From Celeribacter baekdonensis (GTDB taxonomy: Bacteria > Pseudomonadota > Alphaproteobacteria > Rhodobacterales > Rhodobacteraceae), in the NCBI RefSeq assembly GCF_003047105.1, contig NZ_CP028474.1, positions 1-64,000 on the forward strand: 64,000 nt of DNA. The letters are read 5' to 3'. The position numbers were made by a program, and so were the translations under genes. Below the pieces are notes generated by a model. That model was not told where the DNA came from. It was given only the letters and a program-made list of their open reading frames with translations, and made no database searches. This document shows, piece after piece, positions 1-9,569 of this stretch. Each line of letters opens with the position of its first letter. Position 1 is the first letter of the stretch.

Positions 1-1220
1 GCGTCTTTATGCTTTCGGCGACGATTGGCATTTTCCCGAGCCGGTCAAACTCGTCGAGCATGATCATCACCGGCCAGGGCTCGTCATCGCCGGGTTCCTG
101 TGCTTGCAGCGAGGCGATCAGGTCCGAGAAGAAGAGGCGGATCAGCGGGGCAAGCGGCGGATCATCTCGGATTCGACCGCAAGATAGATCGCATGTGGGC
201 GGCGGCGGATATCCCGGAAGGAAAAGTCAGAGGTCGCGGTGGCCGCGTCGATCGCGCGGTTGTCCCAGGTGTCGAGACCCGATGTCATGAGAAGCGAGAG
301 GTAGGAGTGAGGGTGTCGTTGTTGGTCGAGGCCATACGCTCGAAGATCAGTTTGGCCGAGGTGTTCTTCACCTCCTGCGAACGCTTCAGATATTCCTTCT
401 GCTTGTCGCCCCCCGAGGCGGTGATGCGGTAGATCTCGCCGATGGTCGGCACGCCGCGCTCGAAAGCCAGAAGACCGGCCGCCACGAACAAGTCGATACC
501 GCCTGCGAGAAGGCCGCTCAGCTTTTCGTTGTCGGTCTGCAGGAAGAGCTTCGCGGTGAGTTTAAGCTCCATCTGCTGCCGGTCGGGTTGGTCATGGCAG
601 CAATGCGCGCCAGCGGATTATAGCGATGTGTTGGTCGGTCCCAGTCGGTCGGCGCGAAGCGGAAAACCTTGTCCCCCATGCTGGCGCGGAAGCGCGAGGT
701 CTCGCGGAAGTTCTCGCCTTTCACGTCGAGCACCACGGCGGAGCCCTTGTAGGTCAGCAGGTTCGGGATCACGAACCCCACGCCCTTGCCCCGGCCCGTG
801 GGCGCCACGATCAGCGCGTGGGGAAGGTTTTTGAGACTAGGAACGGGCGCTTGGATTTCGGGGAGCCGAGCTTGCCCAGAAGGAAGCCGCCGCCGGGCTT
901 GGCAAAGAAACCGTTCCTCTTCATCTCGCTGCGAGTCTGCCAATGCGTCGTCCCGAAGCGGGTCAATGCATCCCCCAGAAGCGTGACGCTCAGCATCAGC
1001 GATGCCAGACCGAAGCCGCCAAGTATGAGGTTCACCCAGAGGAAGTCTTTTGGTGCGGACTGAGACAGACCCCGATATTCGCGGGCAAGCAGGGTGACGT
1101 CGAAACGCGTGGGAGAAAGCCCATAGCGGAACATGACAAAGCCGGTCGCCACGACATAGCCATGGCGAGACCGACCAGCACGAGGCTCAACACTCCTAGG
1201 GCAATCTTGCCTTTATCCAT
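1..1220 (-). pseudogene. traG: VirD4/TraG type IV coupling protein, frameshifted and cut by window edge
   Basis: Family role: a VirD4/TraG inner-membrane ATPase that hands the relaxase-DNA complex to a type IV secretion channel. The start (ATG at 1220) overlaps the end of the relaxase gene. The product begins with hydrophobic segments, then a Walker A region (APTGRGKGVGFVIPNLL near 770-820) and a Walker B region (MLDEFDRLGKMPIVAES near 10-60). No single frame covers it. The homologous reading jumps frame near 1155, 820-823, 580, 300 and 147-150, and each jump is repaired by adding one base, mostly in C/G runs. This is either a decayed gene or sequencing error. The C-terminus lies outside the window. 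Family identity is secure; functional status is not. Confidence 0.85.
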
Positions 1221-3560
1221 GGGTGATCCCCTTCTCACCATGTGCCGCGGCGTGGCGTGCGCGCTGCGCCTCTATCTGTTCTTCCGCCAATGCATCGAGA
1301 ACGCGCTCCATGGCCGGCCATGCGCAGTGACCTCGCTGCTCTGGAGATAGGTTCTAGCGAGTTCCAGCTGGCGGAGCGGATCCTCAGTGAACTTATCGAG
1401 GACTTCTGCGTTTTCCGGCCCGCAGCGCGTCGATTGCGTCGGGCTTAGCCGTTCGTTGACCTGCCGGACGATGTCATGTCGCTCTGCCTCGGAGAGCGGG
1501 CCCTCGACGTCTGCGTTTCGCACAAAGGCCATGACGGTTGGCGCTGTCTCTTCCAGATACCGGCGCTCGGCGTAGTCTTGTCGCGCCTGGTCCTCGATCT
1601 CGAAACTGCGCTCGCTGATATAGGCACGCGACGCGCCGAGCGAACGAAGGTGGTTGATTTCGTCCTGGACGGCCTGCCCAAACTCGTCATCCGGCATCTC
1701 CGTGCGATAGCGGGCGAGGGTACGGAGCTCTTCGGTAATCGGACCGAGATGATCCGAAGGATCCCGCAAGGCGAGGTCCATGTCGCCAGCATGAAGTGTG
1801 CGGTCCTGTTCCGATACCGCATATTGCGGCGGCATTCGACTGTCAGTCATCTGTTCCCAAGCCATCGAGGCCAATTCGGCATGCTGCGGAGATCTCTGCG
1901 CATAGGCGTCGAACGCAACGCGGGCCTCCTCCACCTCCACGGCGCCCGCCCGCCGCACCGAGGGGTCGTCGGAGAACGGATGATCGAAATCCGTCCGACG
2001 GAACTGCGCCACCAGCGCCCTGAACGCCTGCCGCTCCGATGGGGCAAAGATGTCGGACCCGTCTTGCGCGAGATCACTCCTAGGTGTCGTCAACCGCTCA
2101 CCAAGCGCTGCCTCAGCGTCATCCACCTCGTCGACCTCGGTTGGCGCGCGCAGGACGCGCACGTCAGTCAGAACATCGCCCAACCGAACATGCACGGCTT
2201 CCAGCCGGTCGAGCGCGTCTTCCCGGTCCGCAGATTTCTCCAGATCGAGGTCGCTTGCTTTGGCAATCCCCTGCAGATCCTGTGCCAGCCACTGGCGCTC
2301 CAATGCGGCATTGCCTGCCCCCTCCCGCAGGCGCGCGGCCACAGCCTCGGCATCGATGCCCGTGCCTTGCAACGCCTCGGCCAGCTTTGATGCCACCTCT
2401 CCATCGTCAATACGCGCGAGGTGTTCTTCACTTAAGTTCGGCCTTGCATAGATGCCGTCCCGGGATGGGGCATCGACCAGGGCGGCGGAGCGATCCCCGA
2501 GCGGGTTCAAATGCGCGACCGAGGCCAGAACGTCGGTCAGCTTGCGCTCGATCACCGGCCTCTCGGCCGCTGGCGCCCTGTCGATCGCCGCCTCGATCTG
2601 GCGAATGTTCTGAGAAAACTCGGTGATCAGCGTGTCGAACGCTGCTTCGTCTTGGGACATGTAGATGGCTCCGTCAGATTGAATCTGACCGCCACTGGCA
2701 AGGATGGTGCTGGCCCTCTCGAGCGCCTCGGACACGTCTTCGAAATTCGAACGGGACGCCTCCGCCGCGAGCCCGCGATAGATCAAAGCGTTGTGCCGGA
2801 CGGTTTCCAGAGCGGCCGCCAGGTCAGCACCGGTTCTCTGGCGCTCGACTGGGGGACGACCTTCGTCGCGGGCCTTGTAGATTTCATCGATCTCGGCGCG
2901 GTAGGTCGTGACGCCGCGATCCAGACGACGCGTTGCCTCGAGCCGGATCCCGTGTCCTCTGGCCGCTTCGACCATCGCCTCGCGAAAGGCGTCGTAGTTG
3001 AAGTGATGATCCTTCCCGAGAAAGAACATTTCGCCATCCTTGCTGCGGCGGTTCAGAACGATATGCGCATGTGGATGCGCGCGATCTTGGTGTATTGCAG
3101 CAATATAGTCGAATTGCGAGCCCTCACCTTGAAAGAACTTCTCGCAGACGGCCTGGGTGATATCGCGCACCTCTTCACCACTGGTCCCAACCGGGAATGC
3201 CATCAGCAGATGCGACGTATGGCCAAGCTTGGGGCTGTAGCGCTCGTTCCACTGGTTCTCGAACCGCCGCGCCACTCGGTTGATCTCGGCTTCCGAGAGC
3301 TGCTTCTTCCCGTCATGGGTGCCGCGGCTGTCGAGGATATGGGTCGACTTCGTCGTGAGATATGTGAGCTGCGCCCGTAGCTGCGCCCCGGTGTGGCAGC
3401 CCCCTTTCGAGATAGCCTTGAAGATCGCTGGCGAATAGCCGCGCGCGGCCCGGACCATCTGCGCGCCCTTGGAAAGCCCCTGCCAGGATCCCGAAACCCG
3501 GCTCCAGCCGCGGTCGAAAAGCGCCGGATCGATGCCACGGACCCGGTCACTCCGCGCCAT
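1213..3560 (-). CDS. VirD2-type relaxase (MOBP-like), C-terminus frameshifted
   Basis: The relaxase nicks oriT and stays covalently attached to the transferred strand. The N-terminal domain has an HTSHLLM segment (residues 114-120) and the three-histidine metal motif HQDRAHPHAH (157-166). A tyrosine near residue 67 (QLTYLT) is a candidate nucleophile. The remaining ~550 residues are helical and charged, as in VirD2-like proteins. I chose the ATG at 3560, which overlaps the end of mobC; an ATG two codons upstream is possible. The open frame stops at 1272 with an aberrant tail. One extra base near 1311-1317 restores a continuation to a TAA at 1213 that overlaps the traG start (ATGGATAA), so the tail is probably frameshifted. 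About 782 aa when repaired. Confidence 0.85.
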
Positions 3561-4134
3561 TCTCATCCCTCTCGGCGAGGCCCGCCAGGGCAGAGCTGAT
3601 CTCAAGGTCCAGCAGGCTGCGCCGCGCACGCGACATCTCCTGGACCTGGTCGGCCAGATCGAAGACCAGACCCGCAAGGGCGCGGACGTCACGGTGACTT
3701 GAGGCCGGGTAGGACAGTCTCTCGCCCCGCACCTTGGCCTCGTTCAGACGTCGCGCGATCTGGTTCACGTTGTTGCCGACCCGGTTGAGCGCGGCGCCGA
3801 GGCTGCGCAACTCGTCACACATCTCGTCGTCGGGCAAGAAGACACCTTCGGCCGCCAGCATCAGGCGGCGCATGGCATCAGAGCGGTGCGCAATCCCGCG
3901 CCGCGACAGTGCCGCGTCGAACCGGCGCAGGTCGTCGTCCGAGACCCGGATCCCCACAACCCGCGATCGGCTGCCGTTCGCTGTCTGACGCTCATCCCGG
4001 TGGTTCACCACGTTGTAGATCGTCTTCAGGCTGACATCGTAGCGCGCGGCCAATGACGCCGCGGAGACGCCGTTCCGGCGCTCCTGGGCGATGGTCGATC
4101 GCTCGATCTCTGACAGTCTGCGGCGGCGGGACAT
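3547..4134 (-). CDS. mobC: MobC-like relaxosome accessory protein
   Basis: A small DNA-binding protein that helps the relaxase recognise and open oriT. Residues 5-42 look like a resolvase-type helix-turn-helix. Residues 60-95 read as a ribbon-helix-helix segment, followed by the hallmark MobC helix LNRVGNNVNQIARRLN (116-131) and a coiled C-terminus. The chosen ATG (4134) starts the basic MSRRRR stretch; the frame is open another 25 codons upstream, but those residues look untranslated. It overlaps the relaxase start by about 14 bp, so the two are translationally coupled. MobC, relaxase and coupling protein in this order form a standard mobilisation operon. About 195 aa. Confidence 0.8.
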   Translation of the reverse strand: MSRRRRLSEIERSTIAQERRNGVSAASLAARYDVSLKTIYNVVNHRDERQTANGSRSRVVGIRVSDDDLRRFDAALSRRGIAHRSDAMRRLMLAAEGVFLPDDEMCDELRSLGAALNRVGNNVNQIARRLNEAKVRGERLSYPASSHRDVRALAGLVFDLADQVQEMSRARRSLLDLEISSALAGLAERDENGAE

Positions 4135-4686
4135 TTTGAAGTTAACGTTCCTATTTCTTGCCAACTTCGTACAAGCCCGCCGACTCCCAACGCAAGTGGA
4201 GTCGGCCATAAGGGATTGTACTCAATGTAGAAAATCGCCCTGCAGGGGCGATTTCCCGTCCTTTGTCAAATGGATCGCGCGCCGCGCTCATTGCACCACG
4301 CGATGCGGTCTCCGCATCGCGCATCGCGTCTTTTGCGCCCCGTCTCTTGCACCCCGCAAGACGGGTTCTGCCGCGCGCTGACCGTCTCGCGTCACCCGCA
4401 GAACGCCATACGCGAGACTGCCTCCCGTCGTCTGGAGCGCGCTATCCGTCACCTGCATTCCGTCCGCAGCACATCGCCGAGCGCATCCCGACATTTGGAG
4501 GGTGTGCGGTGCCCCGCGACGAATGCTGACGGCGCCACGGCAGACGTCGCACGGTCATCGCATTACGCCACCCGCTGCATGCCAAACGCAGTTCGCATCC
4601 CGACTTCTGCTTGACCCCTCCGCCTCATGCGTTTAGCGACGCTTTTGCATTATCGTTGCGATTCACTATTTTTGCGGAGGATCAGA
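4135..4686. other. Divergent intergenic region, candidate oriT
   Basis: This 552-bp gap separates the divergently transcribed mobC-relaxase-traG and virC1-virC2 units, the usual place for an origin of transfer. It contains a perfect 9-bp inverted repeat, aaatcgccc (4232-4240) and gggcgattt (4246-4254), with a 5-nt loop. The stretch 4270-4620 is rich in imperfect repeats of gcgatgcg/cgcatcgc type. No nic site of a known family was identified with confidence. The oriT assignment rests on position and is an inference. An alternative is that the hairpin is an operator for mobC. Confidence 0.4.
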
Positions 4687-5406
4687 ATGCCGAACGAAAA
4701 TCTTGTGGTGATCGCAGCGATGGCCCGGAAAGGGGGCAGTGGAAAAACGACGCTTTCGCGCGCCTTGATCAGTGCCGCGATCGCCGCCGGACGCAGAGTG
4801 ATGTTGATCGACACGGACAGCACGAGAGTACTCGGGGCATGGCATGCTCGGGCGGAAGCCGGTGGGCTGAGTTCGCCGCTTCTCTGCTCGGCCACCGTCG
4901 AAAGCGTGGCGGGTGTCGAGGGTCAGATCGATCAGGTCTACATGGCAGGCACGGCAGACTTCATCTTCATCGATACCGCGGGGGTCGGTGCCGAATGGTC
5001 AGACGGCATCGCGGTGCTTGCGGACCACATTGTGACGCCCGTCATGCTGTCGACATCTGATTTCGATGTCGGAGCGCAGACGGCTGATTGGTTTGAGAAA
5101 CTGAAATCCCGTGTTGACGACCCCTCCAGCCTTCCGCGCCACCACGTCGTCCTGAACATGGTCGACCCGAAAACGACCCGTGCTGACGCCGCCCTGATTG
5201 AAGAAGCGCTCACCCGTTTCCCGGTGATTGAGACCGTCATGATGCGGCGGAACACTTACAAGGAGATGGACCAGAAGGGGCTTCTCCACGCCTTGGCACT
5301 GGAAAAGCAATCTGATCCAAACCCTCTGATGCGTCCACATGTACGTCATGTCGTCGAGGCGCTCGAGGAGGCGACGGACATCCTCAACAACATTCTTGCT
5401 GCGTGA
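4687..5406 (+). CDS. virC1: ParA/MinD-family ATPase, VirC1-like
   Basis: A ParA-type ATPase with a deviant Walker A motif KGGSGKTT (residues 15-22) and a Walker B-like FIFIDTAGVG. About 239 aa, the length expected for VirC1, a ParA relative that in Agrobacterium binds near the T-DNA border and recruits the relaxosome to the secretion pole. The start is the ATG at 4687, preceded by gcggagg. It sits divergent from mobC-relaxase-traG and directly before a VirC2-like gene. That context favours a transfer role over plasmid partition, since repAB are encoded elsewhere in the window. The alternative is a generic ParA. Confidence 0.75.
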   Translation: MPNENLVVIAAMARKGGSGKTTLSRALISAAIAAGRRVMLIDTDSTRVLGAWHARAEAGGLSSPLLCSATVESVAGVEGQIDQVYMAGTADFIFIDTAGVGAEWSDGIAVLADHIVTPVMLSTSDFDVGAQTADWFEKLKSRVDDPSSLPRHHVVLNMVDPKTTRADAALIEEALTRFPVIETVMMRRNTYKEMDQKGLLHALALEKQSDPNPLMRPHVRHVVEALEEATDILNNILAA

Positions 5407-5416
5407 GGACAGTCGA

Positions 5417-6058
5417 TTGCGCAAGAAGATCCCGACCATCACCAGGCCCGACCCAGCCTACGCCGCCACCCTGCAACAGGGTGACCGCGAGATTCCCGGG
5501 ACGGAAGATGAGGCACAGGTCACAGCAACAAAGACAGGCACCCCAGCCACTGACGTTGACGCTGATCGGCACGAGTCAGAGCTTATGCCGGGAGGTACCG
5601 TGGCGCCGCACCAAGTCACCGCGGAAAGCTCTGACCCGCATACCAGCCTGAGAGCTCCCGTATCGGCGCGCGCATTGAGCCCGACCCGGAAGATCGACAT
5701 CAGGGTCAACGCACTCGAACGACAGGAAGCAGCGCTGGAGACTTGTGGTGTTGAGCCAGCACATGTGGTGCGTGCCGCCCTGCGCCGTGCAGTCAAAGGC
5801 TGGCAACTGTCGCCGGTCTTCGCCCCAGTCGCTGAGGAGCGACGCACTCGAAACACGCAGTGGCAGGCCCGGACATCTCTGGCAGTAGATGCAGCCAGCC
5901 TGGGTGTCCTCCTCCGGGACCACGACCCCCTCGACGTCTTGAGTAAATGGGCTCTGATCCGCGGTCAGGTGGAACCACGCATATGGGGCGAGATCGACAG
6001 AATCTTGGAAGAAATTGCTGTTCCCGCTGCATCGCCGCATGAGCAGCCCGGACCTTAA
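5417..6058 (+). CDS. virC2: VirC2-like DNA-binding protein (probable TTG start)
   Basis: Partner of the VirC1-like ATPase; in Agrobacterium VirC2 binds the overdrive sequence and boosts relaxase processing. The first ~75 residues are low-complexity and probably disordered. The C-terminal half (TRKIDIRVNALERQEA and the helices after it) fits the ribbon-helix-helix core of VirC2. No ATG starts the frame sensibly: the first ATG lies inside virC1. I propose TTG at 5417, 10 bp after the virC1 stop and preceded by gtgaggac. About 213 aa. The assignment rests on the VirC1 neighbour, size and the C-terminal pattern. Confidence 0.6.
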   Translation: MRKKIPTITRPDPAYAATLQQGDREIPGTEDEAQVTATKTGTPATDVDADRHESELMPGGTVAPHQVTAESSDPHTSLRAPVSARALSPTRKIDIRVNALERQEAALETCGVEPAHVVRAALRRAVKGWQLSPVFAPVAEERRTRNTQWQARTSLAVDAASLGVLLRDHDPLDVLSKWALIRGQVEPRIWGEIDRILEEIAVPAASPHEQPGP

Positions 6059-6220
6059 GGAACCTATCTGAAAGGACAACTTTCACTTCGCCGGTGGATT
6101 TTTGCCCATACGCGGCCATTCGCCTTGAAGTTGCATAATGCCGCCATTAACACCGCCGAACAGATTTTTTTATGACCTCATTGTTAAAGAGTTACGAGGT
6201 CCATTTTGGAGGAACGCATT

Positions 6221-6460
6221 ATGAACACGAAGCCCCGCCTGACTGGCGAACCGATCATGCGCATCCTCTGCAAGACATCTGAAAATCTGGTTGGCTACCT
6301 GTACCAATGGAACAATGGTGACGTGCAGCCTGCCTGGTTCGACGGCGCCATGGCGGACGTTCGCTATGAACCATTCTTTCAAGCGCCGGAACAAAACCCC
6401 GCCGATCCGAAGGCCCCCAGACCGCGTCAGCAAGGTCTGACGCACCTTGAAAAGGCATAG
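6221..6460 (+). CDS. Small hypothetical protein
   Basis: A protein of about 79 aa that I do not recognise. The ATG at 6221 follows a strong ggaggaacgcatt Shine-Dalgarno region, which supports translation. The sequence is mixed polar and aromatic with no membrane segment; a WNNGDVQPAWFDGAM stretch mid-protein is the only distinctive part. It lies between virC2 and the Fic gene, in the same direction, with 160 bp of AT-richer DNA upstream that could hold a promoter. Confidence 0.55.
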   Translation: MNTKPRLTGEPIMRILCKTSENLVGYLYQWNNGDVQPAWFDGAMADVRYEPFFQAPEQNPADPKAPRPRQQGLTHLEKA

Positions 6461-6520
6461 CTCAAGGCCTCGCGTCGTTTTGTGGGTCACCCCATCGCGC
6501 AGGTCCTTTGAGCGATAGAG

Positions 6521-6581
6521 TTGACTTCTATGCCTCAGAAGTGGTCTAGATGTGAGTTATAGAAAGGATGTCTATAACTCA
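6521..6581 (+). promoter_or_regulatory. Promoter plus operator-like inverted repeats before the Fic gene
   Basis: TTGACT (6521-6526) and TCTAGA (6545-6550), 18 bp apart, form a plausible sigma-70 promoter. A short inverted repeat acttct/agaagt lies over the spacer. Next comes a perfect 10-bp inverted repeat, TGAGTTATAG (6553-6562) and CTATAACTCA (6572-6581). Its 9-nt loop contains the Shine-Dalgarno aaagga, and its last base is the A of the Fic start codon. The dyad could be an operator for autoregulation or an RNA hairpin presenting the ribosome-binding site. Confidence 0.6.
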
Positions 6582-7693
6582 TGGCTTGGAACTGGACGCT
6601 GCCTGATTGGCCGGATTTCCGGTATGACGCCTCCGCTCTGGAGCCGTTTGAGCAGACGTTCCTGCTGTCGTCCGGAGAAATCCTCGGCGCGGTCCATCAT
6701 GTCAGCCAGCCGGAACGCGAGCAACTCCGCATCGAACTGCTCAGCGAGGAAGCGATGCAGACGAGCGCCATCGAGGGTGAAATCCTCGATCGGCTCAGTG
6801 TGCAATCTTCGCTGCGCCGCCATCTGGGCCTCGATCCGGACAGCTACCCTGCCAAACCGCGCGAACAGGGCGTCGCGGAAATGATGGTCGACGTCTATTC
6901 CAGTTTTGCAGAGCTGCTAACCCATGAGACACTGTACCGCTGGCATCGGATGCTCCTGTCCCATGACCGTCGGTTGGAAACCATTGGGGCCTACCGACAA
7001 CACGCCGAGGCGATGCAAATCGTTTCCGGCCGCCTTGACCGGCCCACGATCCATTTCGAAGCGCCGCCCTCGGAGCGGGTCATGCCTGAGATGGAGCGAT
7101 ACGCGGATTGGTTCAACAAGACCGGTCCGGGGGGAGCAGAGCCGCTTCCAGCACTGACGCGCGCAGGGCTAAGCCACCTCTATTTCGAGAGTATCCACCC
7201 ATTCGAAGACGGCAACGGCCGCTTGGGTCGCGCCCTCGCTGAAAAGTCGCTGGCGCAGAACATTGGCCAGCCCACCCTCATCTCGCTCGCCTTCACCATC
7301 GAGAAGGAGCGCAAGGGATACTACGATCAGCTTGAGCAGCATCAAAAAACGCTCGACGTGACCGATTGGCTCGTCTGGTTCGCAGAAGTTGTCTTGAAGG
7401 CCCAACAGGCAACACTCGACCGCGTAGGCTTCTTCATCAGCAAGGCACACTTCTACGATCGTCACAGAGACCACTTGAACGAACGCCAGGCCAAGGCCAT
7501 CGCTCGAATGTTTCAGGAAGGCCCTGGCGGTTTCAAAGGCGGCCTCAGCGCCGACAACTATCTCAAGATCACCGGAACTTCACGCGCAACCGCAACCCGC
7601 GATCTGCAGGATCTGGTCGAGAAAGGTGCGCTCAGCCGGACCGGTGAGCGACGGCATACGAGGTACTGGTTGAACCTAGACCATATGGAGTAG
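6581..7693 (+). CDS. Fic family protein (AMPylation-type) with C-terminal winged helix
   Basis: Fic enzymes usually transfer AMP from ATP to a target protein. The 370-aa product has an N-terminal DUF4172-like helical region, the canonical active-site motif HPFEDGNGRLGR (206-217), and a C-terminal winged-helix-like domain (TGTSRATATRDLQDLVEKG). An inhibitory helix motif of the (S/T)xxxE(G/N) type, TSAIEG, is at 61-66, which makes this a class II, self-inhibited Fic protein. The DNA-binding-like C-terminus and the large inverted repeat touching its start codon suggest autoregulation. There is no separate antitoxin gene beside it. Family assignment is strong; the target is unknown. Confidence 0.93.
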   Translation: MAWNWTLPDWPDFRYDASALEPFEQTFLLSSGEILGAVHHVSQPEREQLRIELLSEEAMQTSAIEGEILDRLSVQSSLRRHLGLDPDSYPAKPREQGVAEMMVDVYSSFAELLTHETLYRWHRMLLSHDRRLETIGAYRQHAEAMQIVSGRLDRPTIHFEAPPSERVMPEMERYADWFNKTGPGGAEPLPALTRAGLSHLYFESIHPFEDGNGRLGRALAEKSLAQNIGQPTLISLAFTIEKERKGYYDQLEQHQKTLDVTDWLVWFAEVVLKAQQATLDRVGFFISKAHFYDRHRDHLNERQAKAIARMFQEGPGGFKGGLSADNYLKITGTSRATATRDLQDLVEKGALSRTGERRHTRYWLNLDHME

Positions 7694-7898
7694 CGCAAGC
7701 GACGATGACTTCATATTGGTATTTATTATCAATATGTTACCAAAATACGCATAATTCGTTTTATGTAATTTTTTTGCCCTATTGATATTTGAATCGGGCT
7801 AGCTAAGAATCTGAAAAAACCAGCGCGATAAAATAGCTCCAAGTAGCGCTTTATTGAGAATGCTTCCCCGGATTCAGCCTGATTGAGCTGCAACGAGC

Positions 7899-8354
7899 AT
7901 GACGATACAGGACGAAGGCCGCCTGAAGGCGGCATGGAACCAGAAGACAATCCCTGTCGCGCTTCGCCGTGACGGCAAGGGCGAACGGGTCAGGGTCCGC
8001 CTTCCTTATGCGGACGACAACTATGCCTGGCTCAGGAATGGCCGGCGCATCCGGCCAAGCTGGAACTCGGCACTGGGATGCTGGGAGAGTCCCAAGGCAT
8101 GGTTCAATGACCTCGTGAACCGCTGTCTTCGCCGCTGGGGCCTGATCTATGTCATCCAACCCTACCGGGAGCAGGAGATCTGCGCTCCGGCCTGCATGAA
8201 CGCCATCGGCCATGAGTGCCAGTGTTCCTGTATGGGGGCCAACCACGGCCAGGGCGACGATGGCGGCTGGTTCTCGACAAGCGAGGCCTTCGCGGCCCGA
8301 TGGGGCGACCGTGAACTCGCCTGTCGTCTCATGACGGTCAGCTCTGAAAAGTAG
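7899..8354 (+). CDS. Conserved-looking hypothetical protein with Cys cluster
   Basis: A 151-aa soluble protein not recognised by family. A cysteine-rich stretch (CAPACMNAIGHECQCSCMG, about residues 95-113) followed by a histidine could bind a metal. The N-terminal part has an RVRLPYADDNYAWL segment followed by basic and tryptophan-containing stretches suggestive of nucleic-acid contact. It begins at ATG 7899 after a 205-bp AT-rich gap and ends 82 bp before the convergent end of the XRE gene. No operon partner. Confidence 0.6.
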   Translation: MTIQDEGRLKAAWNQKTIPVALRRDGKGERVRVRLPYADDNYAWLRNGRRIRPSWNSALGCWESPKAWFNDLVNRCLRRWGLIYVIQPYREQEICAPACMNAIGHECQCSCMGANHGQGDDGGWFSTSEAFAARWGDRELACRLMTVSSEK

Positions 8355-8435
8355 AGGCCCGGCCGATATGGCCAGGCCTGCGACAGACGTGCAGATGATG
8401 GTCATGACCAGACAGAGAGGCCCGTCGAGAACAAA

Positions 8436-9122
8436 TCACAGCTTGGGGCGATCCTGTTCTGGAACCTCCCACGGGTCCTCCAGGGTGACGATGCCGTAGC
8501 GGACGCCATCGCGGCCGGCCTTCGGAAGAAAGGTGATCATCCCGATATCCAGGATCATCCCCTTGTCGTGCATGTGCTGCTGTCGGAAGTGACCGAAGTG
8601 CGTGAGATATCCGAGGCCCTCCAACTCGAGACACAGCGCGGAGATCGCGGCCGAATACTCAAGCCGCTGGCCGGCGCTGCTCATATCCCAGATCCCGTCC
8701 AGATCGGTCATCCAGTCCGAAATCGCGGCAGTCAGTTCGAGGGCATTGCCGGCCTCCACCGCGCCGGCGTTGAACAGGAGCCCGTGCCATTCGCGGTTAC
8801 GGGAATAGAAGTCGTTGGGCTTCCTGATGGGGGACGTGGGCACGAGCACCGTCTTTTTCAGCGCGCGCTCCATTTCTTCCTGCTGGCGCTTCTCCTCCTC
8901 GGGGGTGAGCTTGGAGAAGACCGTGATGTCGAACCCGAGGCCGCGCGCGAGGCTTCGCAAGGTCTGCACCTCGGGCACGTGCCGTCCGCTTTCCACCTTC
9001 TGGATCGTGCGGACCGTCAACCCGGAGGTGTCCGCAAGGTTCTCCTGGGTTAGAGAGAACATCTTGCGGATATACTTGCACTGGTTGGCGATATACTCGG
9101 CGTCTCGTTCCATCGTTTCCAT
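8436..9122 (-). CDS. XRE-family regulator with novel C-terminal domain
   Basis: A 228-aa protein. Residues ~12-66 form an XRE/Cro helix-turn-helix (SLTQENLADTSGLTVRTIQK, then the turn ESGRHVPEVQTL). The C-terminal ~130 residues (DMSSAGQRLEYSAAISALCL region) are not recognised and could be a sensor or effector. I chose the ATG at 9122 after ggagtg; the frame is open upstream but those codons look spurious. It is the last, same-strand gene after the ubiquitin-like operon, 82 bp beyond the DUF6527 gene. It is therefore a candidate regulator of that operon or an additional component. Confidence 0.8.
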   Translation of the reverse strand: METMERDAEYIANQCKYIRKMFSLTQENLADTSGLTVRTIQKVESGRHVPEVQTLRSLARGLGFDITVFSKLTPEEEKRQQEEMERALKKTVLVPTSPIRKPNDFYSRNREWHGLLFNAGAVEAGNALELTAAISDWMTDLDGIWDMSSAGQRLEYSAAISALCLELEGLGYLTHFGHFRQQHMHDKGMILDIGMITFLPKAGRDGVRYGIVTLEDPWEVPEQDRPKL

Positions 9123-9204
9123 CAGATCACTCCATGTTGCTGACAGGAATAGCATGGCACGCCGGCTCTGGGGGGTCCCCGAACGCAACCCGAACGCTCG
9201 ACTG

Positions 9205-9567
9205 CTATCCCGCCCCGGGGCCGCTGTCCTTGCACCAGTCAATCCGCCCCTGCCGGATCCAGAAGTGACACCGGCATTCGTTCGTCTGGCGGACCGACGG
9301 CGAGATGGTCGGGCGCCTCAGCCAGTCTGACATGGCCGTCCACCTGGGCCTCCGGTTCTTGCTGAGGGACAGTTTGATGGTCTCGCCGCACCCACCAGGG
9401 CAGTGGAAGCAGGCCCATTTGTCGACGCCATCGCGCACGATGGTCATCTCCCCCGGCACGATCTGATCCGGCGTCGGGTGTCTGGGTGTTACCCTGGCAA
9501 GCAGGTCACTTCGTGGAATGAGGCGGAAGAGCTCGAGGCTCTTCCGCAGAATGTCGATCATCATCCC
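9205..9567 (-). CDS. DUF6527-like protein, cysteine-rich, of the ubiquitin-like operon
   Basis: A 120-aa protein with a zinc-ribbon-like arrangement: CFHCPGGCGE (residues 52-61) and, near the C-terminus, CRCHFWIRQGRIDWC. This matches the DUF6527 family as I know it, a frequent last partner of bacterial JAB/E1/E2/multi-ubiquitin operons. Its role is not established; a metal-binding accessory or substrate-recognition factor is possible. The start is ATG 9567, immediately followed by a second ATG and 3 bp past the E1 stop, so it is probably translationally coupled. Confidence 0.7.
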   Translation of the reverse strand, partial: GMMIDILRKSLELFRLIPRSDLLARVTPRHPTPDQIVPGEMTIVRDGVDKWACFHCPGGCGETIKLSLSKNRRPRWTAMSDWLRRPTISPSVRQTNECRCHFWIRQGRIDWCKDSGPGAG

Positions 9568-9569
9568 GC

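Noticed and set aside
4263..4620. Possible CRISPR-like or direct-repeat array in the oriT gap
   Set aside because: The gcgatgcg-type similarities are short, irregular and unevenly spaced; no repeat-spacer structure.
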